A stretch of DNA of 64,000 bases from Parascedosporium putredinis (lineage: Eukaryota; Ascomycota; Sordariomycetes; Microascales; Microascaceae): NCBI GenBank assembly GCA_949357655.1, contig CASHTG010000006.1:620001-684000 (forward strand), given 5' to 3'. Position 1 is the first letter of the stretch. Every line of letters starts with the position of its first letter. Under the pieces are notes generated by a model that saw only the letters and a list, made by a program, of their open reading frames with translations, was not told the origin of the DNA and did not search any database. Shown piece by piece: positions 13,501 through 24,400 of this stretch. Both the position numbers and the translations under genes were made by a program.

Positions 13501-14190
13501 GAGGATCAACCCGGTCTAAAAGACGTGGAACCAACAATGCTTCGGAGGCTAGGCCGCTGAAGCGCTCGTCCCAACCTCCGCATCTTATTGATGGTACACA
13601 GCCACCATGGATGGGTTCCACTGTCAAACAGACTGGCTTTACAGGCGAGAACCCATTGCCCGTGGACTCGGCAACACGAGATTTAGCACCGGGGCATGAA
13701 GTCTGTGATAATTCTGATAATTCTAGACTTCGCCAGATGGCTGCTTCTCCACACTACAGCAGACACCGGCCAAGGCGGTACGGTAACACCGCTGCCGGCT
13801 TCCAGGGTCCCGCAGGTACGCGACGGCCCCCTCTCCCCTTGTGCTAAGTCCGCCCTCCGGTATCTACCCCCAATATGGCCTCATCTTCTTTTGAACACGG
13901 CTTGCCGTCGGGCACTGGCTGGTGTTTTGACTTCGCGCCGCCAGACCGGTCTCGAAATTCAGAAGTTGAGGCTGGGATTTCTCTTCAGAAGAAGAACCGA
14001 TGTGTCATTTTCCCCGCCTTCTCTCTTCCTTAGCGTTGTCTTTGCGTTGAATCTCTTCTGTGTTTCAGTCATAGCTCACATTCCATCTTGCTTGTTGGAT
14101 TGTGTAGTGACTGTTGCTTGGGCTCAATGCATGGATATCCGGAACATGCCAGCTCTCTTCTATCCCATGAGCCTTATCTCTACACCCACC
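10502..14190. other. Intergenic stretch with no supportable gene
   Basis: Several frames of 60-205 codons overlap one another on both strands (the longest ends at 14316), but none shows a family motif or a consistent splice structure. The last few hundred bases before 14191 are pyrimidine-rich, as expected of the leader of the zinc-cluster gene that follows. Confidence 0.5.
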
Positions 14191-17100
14191 ATGCCGGCAG
14201 AGTCTCCTTTATCAGCACACGGCATACGTGTCAGAAGTGAGCGGTTTAGGCAGCCCAGCGGGCACTCGTTCTACCCGCATGCTTGCCCATTGTGCCACCT
14301 TGAGTGCTTAGAATAAGGCAGCGCTAACAGAAACTTGTCATGCCCATATAGTTCCGGCGGACGCTAATGTGGATGAACAATCTGCCTCACCACTCTCCTC
14401 GTCATCTGCCGCTTCGAGAACTACTAGTTGGGATGAACACCATCCGCCAGCCCTCCATTCCTCAGCAGAGTGGAGTGTACAACCTTGCTCTTCTAGTGGT
14501 GCGGCAGATAACATACTTTCTGTAACTCCAGATATTGACCGCATAAGGCATACTTTAGACGTAAGAGAACCTGACGCGAGTACAGTCCTTTTGATGCGGT
14601 TGGTTAGTCGCTAGCTAACTCGTTTCCTGGCTAGATACGAACATTTCAACAGTATTCAGGTGCTATCCCGACCTCGGGGATCCATCCGCATATGACGAAC
14701 AGCATTCCGGAACCCGCCACCTTCGTCGATGGCCAGAACCATGGTACTCATAACGCGCGGCTGGGGTCATTTAATGCGGATTCGCAGAACCCGCCAGATT
14801 CCCAGCTCTCCGTCGAGATGCAGCCCAGCTTTCCCGGGGCCGGCCCGTCTCTGAATGGCGAAACGACGACTTCGACCAACCAATCAAAGCGTTTCCAACT
14901 CTCTCCTACTCTCAGAGCTCCACGTCTACGAGGCAGTTTCGCTTATACCTCGCGCGATGTTGCTCAGCAGAATCTCACTGATCTGTCTCATAGCCCGCTA
15001 GCCCCAAATAACTCATCAGTGTCTTACGGTTTCAGTAACTCGAATCCCCATCTTCACTCCCAACCTATTGGACATGCCACTTCAGTGCATTCATCCATCA
15101 ACATAGATCCCTTAATATCACAAGATCCGAGAGTGCATTCGAGTGCCTCGGTTCATGACTTTTCGTATCGTATTCTGACGGCCATCCCCGCATGCCGGCG
15201 CAGTTAGCAAGGGAAGAGCAAGCAACCCGGGCATATACGCCCGGCCTACACCACCCAAGCTATCCAACTGACATTTCCAGCCAGACCATATCTGAAGACG
15301 CCTCTCGACCATTAGCTTATGTCCCTGGCGACCTGGGACTACAAGGACGGGGTGACTACCCCCGGCCAATGCAGCCTGGCCCTAACGTAGTGAATTACAG
15401 TCAGGAGCCCTCTCATTTGAGCCACCTCGGTTTCACGAAAAAGGAGACCCTGGCCCAGCCCAGCCCTTATCAAGCCGCGGGTCATCGTCTTTAGAGTCTC
15501 CCGAGACAGGTATTGATGAAGGCGAACCAAACAGCATAGAACCGGAAATATCCTACGATCTTGACGAGTATGATTCGAGTTCAGCAAGACTTCAAAAGAA
15601 AGCACGGGCCGCATTTAGCGAAGATGCGCGTCGAGAAACGGGAGAAACGCGTAAAATGGGCGCCTGTATTCGCTGCCGATTCCAGCGTTCTCGGGTATGA
15701 TTACTTTCATTCTTAGCAGCGTCTCAATTTCCTCGCCCTCCATCCCTTCGGATGTCTAAAACCAGCAGTTTAAAACTACGGCCAAGAGTAGACATTGACC
15801 TGCAACAGTGCAAGCCTTCTCTCGATGACCCAAACGCCGAGTGCCAGACCTGTCGAGATGTCCAGAAGGAGTCTAAAAGGTTGTTCATAGGCTCCCGTGC
15901 CTTCGTTGGAAGATTACAGACATTGTGCTTTGTAGAGCAGACATTGGTCACGGCGGCTCTCTCGGACTCACTGAGCGATGGCAAGGTTTTGCAATACGGG
16001 ATGTTACTGAATGGTCTAGTGAAGCGCCACGCACTATTCACATTACTCTTGGAATTTGCCCTACGCCTCTCGCCCTCCAAGTGAGAAAATTCAAACCTAG
16101 TCCTGGAGACATCACGTTCCGGTCCTGGCGAGATGGAAACGTGGAAAAACGAGTAGAGTTGGCACCATACGCACTGGTCAACGTTCGCCAGACAGCCTTG
16201 AAATTCCACGAATATCTCAACTTGAATACCATGAAAACTCTAGAAATGGCTATTCGAGACACGAATCACGACGATCTCGTCCTCGAAACTCTTCAGTGGG
16301 CGAAACGACAGTGCCAAAATCTAAAGGTGAGTAGATGTGACTGCCACTCTATGGAGGCGTTGTGCAACCACGCGAATATATCTAACGCAATTATATGTGG
16401 TGCTGAAGGTCGACGGGCTTCCGGACTGCCAACAGCCGGATGAGTGGCAATTCTTGGTGGACGCCCTCCGGCTTTGGGTAGCTATCAGTGCGTTGTTTCT
16501 CTCCTGCTGATCATTTGATGGCCCGTTTGAGTAGCTTACCACCAAACTAGAACACACCACCGGGTCGTCCTATGTATGCGGCACCGATAAACTCGACATG
16601 AATGGTAAAGTTGATGACCAATCATACCCTCTTTATGGTCGCGTTTCGACCCCCGCATGATAGTGGCCCAGAATGATAGTATATACGGAGGCGAAGTTAT
16701 TCCTCCCCTACGCAAACGAGTCTTGAAGCATCTAGACAACCATCTCAAAGCCAATAAACCACGAAACTGGTTCACTCTCTATCTCGTCACCTTTTGTTTC
16801 TCCATAGCGCGTCAATAACTTCCGCCGACCGCCGGCGCCATGGCAGGGAAAATGGAGCTCTGGTACGCATGGGTGAAATTCCAACCCCAAATTCATCATG
16901 ACTAACAAGTAGGACTTCTCGCGCCGCAGAAGGGCTACTCGCTGCCTCAATTTGTAGAGGAGCTTCAATTCGGCGCAAACGTTCTCCTCGCGTACTGGCA
17001 CTACTACCGCACCGATGAAGATCCCCTTGAAGTCGACTGTCTGGACCGGCACCGGTCCCGGCTGATGGATCTGACTGCTGAGCAGTTCACTTTTATCCAA

Positions 17101-17289
17101 AAGAGTTGCAAGAAGTTGCGGGAGACAAGTAAGTCTTACACTTGGAACATGGGTTTATAAGAGGTCTTTGCTGACTACTACTTGCCAGGAGAGTTGTTTA
17201 GGGATATGACCAACTGGGACGATCCGCTCTATTGGGTATGTCGAATGTTTGATCAAAAGTGGGAGGTTAGTGAGACGTTTATGTCTTGA
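14191..17289 (+). CDS. Atypical Cys6 zinc-cluster protein, five one-base frame breaks
   Basis: Eight exons: 14191-14236, 14352-14560, 14653-15694, 15809-16326, 16409-16487, 16551-16872, 16913-17128, 17189-17289. The start is ATG in a CACCATG context. The 5' half is Ser/Pro/His-rich low complexity. A zinc cluster follows at about residues 424-464: C-x2-C-x6-C-x10-C-x2-C-x15-C, whose sixth cysteine is much further out than in classical Gal4-type clusters. The C-terminal 300 residues match, from memory, an uncharacterised fungal family whose finger begins GACIRC. A DNA-binding nuclear role is inferred. The frame breaks near 15160 (T4), 15438 (A5), 15875 (A4), 16650 (C5) and 16797 (T3). One extra base in each run restores a continuous 845-residue reading with all intron phases closing. 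Either under-called homopolymers or a pseudogene; I favour the former. The 40-nt intron at 16873-16912 is unusually short. Confidence 0.7.
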
Positions 17290-18727
17290 ATGCCCCGGCA
17301 GCTACACATCTGCCAGTCCTAGGGGCTGCGGTTCGCAAAGCTCGACGTCCTTATACAATAGAGGTCCAACAGCTGTTTATTCTTGTATTTATTGGTGATG
17401 ATATCTAGCGCTATCTAGAGCCGAGCTTTTGAGTGGTGAAGGTGAGGACTGAATTTACGTCGATAATAGGGCCAAGAGGGGACAAGAACTTGGTCTCGGC
17501 ATTCCAAGCTGGCGGATAGTTGTGACCTTCCTCTCTATATGCCGTAGCCGTAGATATCATGGATATGTATATGCAAGAAGACGGTGAATGCAAAAGACGG
17601 CCACTTTCTTGAGTTACTCATGATAAAGCACCGAGATACGACATGGTGTTGGGCGGCGACGACTACAATCTAAGACGGACTTTGGCCTACCCTGGCCTTT
17701 TCATTTGACAGAGGCTGCCAAAGCCAGGCTGAGCGATAGGTCAGACTTAGCGCCCATCCAGATTCCAGATTATTGACTTGAGCACCACTGTTGGTGGTGG
17801 TGCCCCCGATCAGTTCGACCCTCCCACACACTATTTAGTTCGGAAACGTTTCCCCTTCTAGGAACGTTTTCCTTCCATCATCATCCATGGATCCATCATA
17901 TTTTTCTTCCATTCCACTCATCGCTCACTTCCCCATATACATCAAAACGGCCATTCAAGAAACACTCCCCCAGTAGGCATTCGATCGTGATAGCCATCTA
18001 TGACTAGCAGGCACGCAACGATCAAGGCGGCCAAGCACTTAGAAGACAAGACAGCCTAGGCTTGTGCGAGCAACTGACTATAAGCGAGTAATGTATATAC
18101 TAGAGAGATCTAAGTCCCCGACAGGCTTGATTATCTTGTCATAATCCAATCTTGAGCCCCTTGGAAGACGAGGTGAGGTTGTTAAATGTGGGGCCGGGAT
18201 ATTAGCAAAGGTCACTTGTGGCCTCAAACGCCGCGAGCCGACTGGGACGGAACCTTGCCAGTTGGACGACCACTGTTATCAGCACGTGATATTGATAAGA
18301 CGGCAGGAAATGCTCTGGACCAAAAATCAATCTGGCCTTTTGAATGCCCATTTCGCATGGATTAGCGGCTGGGGGCCAATATTATGTCAGTTTTTAAGGA
18401 CAAGAAAGACGACACCTTGCCGAAAGCTTAGGTTCATTGATTTTGGCCGCTCGACTCAGGAGAACGACCAACGGTATACTTACACAACACACAACCAAAT
18501 TCTTGATCCCCCCTCCTCGAACAACATTCGACTCGTGGGCACGCGATAATATTTGTTTGAGCCAGCTACATCCCCAAGCCGCACGCCTCCCAATTCTCAA
18601 CAAGCCTTAGCTATTTCGATCAAAGGAGACCGAATCAAACGCGTCCGATCGTTCCTTCCAAAAGGGGTTTCCCTTCGCTACCTCCCCGCCCTCTCCCGCC
18701 CACGACAACACTCAGTCAGTCAGCGCA
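17290..18727. other. Intergenic region between zinc-cluster and Sec72-like genes
   Basis: About 1.4 kb without a coding frame above background. It must contain the 3' end of the zinc-cluster gene and the promoter and leader of the downstream TPR gene. The final 100 bases are C-rich and pyrimidine-biased. No clear TATA element or RNA gene was recognised. Confidence 0.6.
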
Positions 18728-19348
18728 ATGGACCAGGACAAGTTTGACTTCATCCCCCTCTCGGTGGACCCCAAGACCAACGGCGTGTCTCCGGCCTCGC
18801 AACCGAACTCGCGTGCCCTCGAGGTAGAGCTCGCCTACCTCAACATGCTCACCTTCACCCTCGGCCAGCTCGAGGGCCCGCTAGGCGTGCCCCCGCCGCC
18901 CATCCCCGTGAACCCGAAGCGCAGCGCCGCCGTCACGCGGTTCCGGGACGCGGGCAACGCCGAGTTCCGCAAGGCCAAGTACGACGATGCCGGCAAGGCC
19001 TACACAATGGGGCTACAGGTGGCGCTCTCTCGCCCGCCCTGGGAACGGTCCCAGCTCGTGCGCGAGGAGGTATCGGCGCTCTTCGCCAACCGCGCCCAGA
19101 CGTGCATGGCGCTGAGGAGGTGGCCCGAGGGCGCGGTCGACGCTGAGTCGAGCGTCGAGGCTAAGAGGGTAGGCAACACCAAGGCGTGGTGGAGGAGAGG
19201 GAAGTGTCTCATGGAGATGGGAAGGCTACAAGAGGCCAAGGAATGGGTGGGCAGGGCTCTTGAATTGGAGGGTGAGGAGGGCGACTTGGTTGGGCTCCTC
19301 AAGGAAATCGACGAGAAGCTTAGCGAAAAGTCCAAGGCTGGGTCTTGA
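18728..19348 (+). CDS. sec72: TPR protein resembling ER translocation subunit Sec72
   Basis: A single uninterrupted exon of 206 residues. The N-terminus (about 1-65) begins MDQDKFDFIPL and carries a proline run (PPPPIP, 56-60). Three tetratricopeptide helix pairs follow: about 68-101 (RFRDAGNAEFRKAKYDDA), 113-146 (ALFANRAQTCMAL) and 151-184 (KAWWRRGKCLMEMGRL). A charged helical tail ends the protein. Size and layout fit fungal Sec72, the cytosolic TPR subunit of the Sec62/63 post-translational translocon, which docks Hsp70-delivered precursors at the ER. The assignment rests on layout and remembered similarity; another short TPR co-chaperone is the main alternative. GC content is visibly higher than the flanks, and no frame correction is needed. 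Confidence 0.65.
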   Translation: MDQDKFDFIPLSVDPKTNGVSPASQPNSRALEVELAYLNMLTFTLGQLEGPLGVPPPPIPVNPKRSAAVTRFRDAGNAEFRKAKYDDAGKAYTMGLQVALSRPPWERSQLVREEVSALFANRAQTCMALRRWPEGAVDAESSVEAKRVGNTKAWWRRGKCLMEMGRLQEAKEWVGRALELEGEEGDLVGLLKEIDEKLSEKSKAGS

Positions 19349-20981
19349 TACCCAGTTTGGCGTCGTGGCTAAACTTATGACGCTCATAATGGAGACTAGC
19401 AAACAGATGGCTCATGCCAGCTAGCCGATCCTCAGCATCTTTGTCTTCACCTTGGTTTTTCTCTTTCCCCTTTATTCGCCTCGCGCATACATATCGTCTG
19501 TGGTTCTTAGCCTGTACAACTATTCAATTTCGGGGTTTCCTTGTTCCCTTTTGTAGTTACTGGAAGTTCTTTTTTTTTCTTTTTCTCTTAGGTCGCGGCA
19601 CACATCCGATAGATGAAGGAATACTCAAAATCATTTACATCCTTGCCCTTTGTCTGCTGCTCCCTCATGGCCCGCTACGCACTCGCATCGCCTCCTGCTA
19701 ACGCTATTGTCAAGGCCATGGGAGGCCCCTACCCCTGCTTTCAGATTGTGAGACGCTTCGTACTTTCTGCGACTGAGAGGGCCTAAGCCTGGCTGATTGA
19801 CTGATGTGATTCCTGCACAGGGGAGAGCAAAAGGTGTCGAGAAGAAAGAAATGGTGTGGGTAGATCCCAGCCTTCGAATTACGAAGAGATCAACTGTTGG
19901 TGAAGACACGTAGATCTAAACCACGTTGATAACTGAGGAAGACGGGAGAAGTGTGCCAGAGATTGCCCACCTCGACTACCAAAGTAAAAACCCTCACGCC
20001 ATCAATGGCTTCTCTTATTCGAATGTAATGAAGCGTGAAGGATAGAAATAGCAGGTGACCATTGTTCTGCGGTGTCCGAAAGCACCTGAGGCTTGCGGCC
20101 ACCCGCGAGTCTTGAAGGGTTCGTTGTGCAAGAAGGCAGAGCAAGCCGTGGCCAACTAGCCAACGTGCTGAGCACCAGGGTCGAGCAAGAGGCTTACATG
20201 CAGGTTTAGGAAGCTCCAATACGGCGAGTTGTGCGCTTCAATGGTATATATTGAATATCAGAACAGTAGCCCCCGAGAACACCAAGGTCTTGAGAAAAAT
20301 TTCCATACGCCCATAACGAAACAAGACAGAAATGAGGACAAAGTAAACATGCTGATCACATCCTACAACCGTCACAAAGGCGGCACGGCACAACATACCT
20401 TGTGCCATTATGCTATCCCCCTTGGAAATGGGCATTGTTAGTTGGGGAGGGAAAGGAAAAGATGAAAAAGAAAAAGAAAAAGGCCCCCGAGCCCCATCCG
20501 TGTGAGGATCCGATGCCATTCTTCATATTATTGGCCCGGAGCTCCGTCAACAATTCCTACTTCTACTTCAAAAACCTGTCCGTTCGTCCAAGAGAACACC
20601 AGCGGGCCAACGGCCCATTATGGCGTGGGCACAAAGCCAAGATTCAAATTTGAGAAAGCGGAAAGGTGATATTGTCTGTGGTGCTCTTGAAAAGGCGTAG
20701 TCGCTAGTAAGAATAGCTGGTATGACAAAGGGGCAGGGTATCGTGTCCGGAATACATAGTCCACCTCGGGTTGCATGTGTGGGCGCCGGGCATCTGCTCG
20801 TGTGGTTTAGGACGCGAGCCCCTTTGAGGATGGAGGTTGGCGTGGAAGGTAAACAGAAAACTCGGATCCGGGGGCAGGCAAGGCTATGACGGCGTTATCG
20901 AGATAAGGGACAAAAGAGAACGAGGCGGGTGCGCGCAGCATCGATCGAATGATGGCGGTCAGATCCGAGTCCGCGGGCCAT
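19349..20981. other. 3' flanks of two convergent genes, no gene seen
   Basis: The Sec72-like gene (plus) and the next small gene (minus) converge here. Frames of 90-110 codons exist on the minus strand (19631-19909, 19890-20219, 20238-20519) but lack family features and look like chance. A T/C-rich stretch near 19560-19590 could belong to the 3' untranslated region. Confidence 0.5.
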
Positions 20982-21441
20982 TTACTGGGTCTTTTCGTTC
21001 AGAGTCACACTCTTACTCCTGGGCCGCATGACGGCATCCTGAGAAGACATGCGACGGTCGAGTGCCCTCTCTAGCTTTGCACCGAGGGCGAGCTTGCTCA
21101 TGTGCATGCTCTTCTCCTCGGTCAGCATCACTCGTTGCTGGGAGAGGGCACGGTTCTCCATGCGCTCGAGGCCGCTGGTGATTTCGCGGATTTCGTTTTG
21201 GGCAGAATCAGTCGTTGCGATGGTAGGAGTGACGCTGTATGTGCTGTAGCGCACGGAGGTTCGGGTCTAGTGATGGGTGTGGGAAGTTAGCAGTCGTTGA
21301 TCCTCGACCCGATAATCACGAGTCGCTGGCGCTTGACGCGGCAGCGAATGCGCGAACAACGTGGCCTGCGTAGTCTTGGTGACTTGGATCACCTACCGAG
21401 GGTGCCATGATGGGTCGAGACGAGTCCAGAGAATTAGGCAT
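20982..21441 (-). CDS. Small conserved fungal protein, two exons
   Basis: Exons 21441-21397 and 21266-20982 are joined by a 130-nt phase-0 intron (GTAGGT...CTAG) to give 109 residues. The N-terminus is short and basic/serine-rich (ending SSRPIMAPS). It leads into a Thr/Tyr/Ser segment and then a charged helical core (about 35-85) with EIREITSGLERMENRALSQ, followed by TEEKSMHMSKLALGAKLERAL, a likely coiled coil. The tail is basic. I recognise this as an uncharacterised protein widespread in filamentous ascomycetes, from memory; no function is known to me. The start is the first ATG in frame, and the splice joins without any correction. The heptad-like spacing suggests it dimerises or binds a partner; this is inference. 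Confidence 0.65.
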
Positions 21442-24400
21442 TTTGAGGGCGGGAAAAACGGGTACCGAAGAAACACGGGAGAGGCGGTGGGCTGGGCGCG
21501 ATATTTGTAGTTTGGGTCGAGTGGTCGATTGCAAGGAAACCCTGAGAACAAGACCGTTAACAAGAAGAAAAAGGAATCAAGAAAAATAAACCGGATCCAA
21601 GGTTCAGAGTGTTAGGCGGCGAAGAAGGAATGGGTCAACGAGGAGGCGAAGAGGGGCCCTGGTAAGGGGGATATGGGGATGTGGATCAGCAAGGGGGAAT
21701 GCACTGAATTTGCAGATCTGAAACGGGAAGATGATCAGCGAGGTTGGGCGACAATCTGGCCGTGCTAAAGAAGACCAGCTGACGAATTCGACAAAGAGCC
21801 CAAACGAAGCCCCATGCCAAACGGGCGCGAAACGAGGGAATGAACTGCTACTCTCTCGATAGGATCAAAGCAAGGGATGCTTTGTGAATGCGTGGATCAT
21901 CTGTGGTAATGGGCAAAAGGGGTTGAAGAAGACCACCCGACAGGCATCAGAGCGTCTCATAGCACCAGTGTAGTGCTGAGGCAGGATACCTAGACGGACT
22001 CAAGTGCAAGAAAGAAAAAGAGAAACTGCGACACAAGACAGTGGAATACCTACCAGGACGTTGAGAGTGATTCGAAGAGGATGGTGATGTCGTGGTTCGC
22101 CCTATTCACAGCGATTGGAGAAGAAGTGGTGGTATCGAGTTTTGAGGAAGGCCTGGTCTTTCCACTGGCACGAGAATAATGAGTCTTGAATTTTTTTTTC
22201 TTCTTCTTTGTCCCTGACTTAATATTCGTATTGCCTTTTCGCGTCCGGCTTGTCTTTTTCACCTTTTTCCTTTCGTTTTATGGCTTGACGAGTCTGTTCC
22301 TTGTTCGGGTCCCTGGCGTGTTTTATGGCAGTGTAACGCTAGTCCCAAATGATGGATACTTGACGGTGGGAGATTGCGAACCGAGCGCACGGAGGTTTTC
22401 GTGGCCAAGGATAAGGATGGGTTTTAGGCGGCGTGTTTGTTGACTCCGCCTTGAGCTGTCGAGGGTACCCTTTTAGGAGGTGAACACGACGTATCAATAC
22501 ACTGGCTGGAGGGCTTGGTTTCTAAGGCCGACAGACGCAAATTTAGTCTCAAGAGGGACAGCGGGGTGTGCCAGGGTCGGTTGGTTGTTTTATACAAGAC
22601 TAGCAATAAGTGACAGGATGCGCGAAGAAATGGGATGGTCAATAATCCTGTCCAAGAGCAGAAAAAGAAACAAAAAAAAGAAAAAGGACGGGAAAAGAGA
22701 AACAGGAATCGGGGGTGCCGGCGGTGTAATATAGCTCCAGAACCGCGCAACACCCATCGAGGAATAGACAGCTAGTATACGTATTATTTTGGGCAAAGCT
22801 GTGAGAGATCCGTCTGGTTGGATCCATTGTGACCACCCACCAGATATCTAGCTCTTAGGTGTTAGGTACGCAGGTTTTCGAGCGCCGCCCGAAACGGGCT
22901 TGGTGCAACGAGCAACAGTCAATCATTCTTCACATTAAGCCGCCAGGCAAAAAATCCAAAATTCCAGCATCACTTGTACATATACCTAATGAACGGCTCC
23001 AGTATTAAACAAAAACCAGCGAGGGATCTGCGGAAGCAAGGCACCAGCAGCCTCAATGAAGAACGTTAAACCCTGCCCTCGTCGTGTTAATGGGGGCTCG
23101 CGACAAGCGAATGGAGCCCATGGATTGCCGCAGAGGCTAACTACCAAAGAAAATTAGTGCAGATGTCGCTTTCAATTCGGACATGACCATAGTGCTCCTT
23201 GTACACTACCACGCCCTCGTGCCAACAACCAAGGGTGCAGTGATATTCTCACGTTGTTTCAACCAGACCAGGAACCCCGCCCTCACTCACATTGCTTAGC
23301 CCTCGGCTTGAGGGGCCAGGATGGAGGAAGCGCGGCCTGGGCTGGCTTATTGGTTGTCACTTCAAGCCATCAACTCATGTGCCCTCATTGTGCCTGCCCC
23401 AAGGTGACGGGCGCCAGGCTAAGGTGGGGCGGGGAAGGAACAAATGGTCGGCTGAATCCCAAACGAGGAAGAAGCAGCTGCTTCTTCATGCTTGTCATGC
23501 CTCCTCGGTTTTGCTTCTTTTTCCTCGGGAAGATCGAAGGGCCAGCCAAACCATCCGTGGAAGTACGAAGCATAGTGCAATGATTCGCCTATACTCTTTC
23601 AAAGGTGAACTGCAATACTTGGGTGAGCTGAAGGAATGGAAGGACTGGAAAGGTCATCAAATTACCGTGACACCGGTCACGGACATGGACTATTATCGTT
23701 CCCTGTCAAGGGGGTTACCCTTGTGCCGGCCCTTCACGTGGCAACTCAGGCTCCAGTTTCTTCTTCTTCTCCAATAGGAGTGCGAGAAGTAGAAGTAGAC
23801 TGCGTCTCGCGTTGTTTGCCCACAGCGTGAGCTGATGCAAGGCCCTACCAACCGTGCTGTCTTACCTACTGCATACAACTTTCATCCGAGTGGAGCCGTT
23901 CAGTCTTATTTTCGCAAGCCAGCATAACCAACATTGTGACTGCTTGGGCTCAATCAATCCTTAAGTCTCCCAAACTCAGACACCCGTCCCTGGAAGAGGA
24001 AAAATAAAAAGGATAAAAATAAATAAAAATAAAAATAAAAAGTCAAAGAGAAGGAAAGAAAGACAGCAGAGGAGGGGAAAGGAGAAGACCTACAAGTACC
24101 TAGAGGAAAGAGTGACAGGATCCAACAATCGTGGCAAAGCCCAGCCATCAACATGGATCACCAGCAGATCAGCGCCGAGAGGTGGACATTCGAGCCCACG
24201 ACCAGCCAGCCAACAAGGGGCCAATGTTCCCACACCATTCCTAAACCAACCTTTGAAGACGCGGGTCCTAGAACTCAACCTCACCCTTGAGAGTAGCACC
24301 CGCCACTTCTGCTTCGGTCCCATCCATCGCTTCGCTTTTGTCAAAGTCCTATCATAACCATGCCTACCATGCTGCTCGCAGATTCGGATGTCCGGCCTCA

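Noticed and set aside
13696..14316. 206-codon frame overlapping the start of the zinc-cluster gene
   Set aside because: It runs through the first intron of a well-supported gene and shows no domain, so it is a shadow frame.
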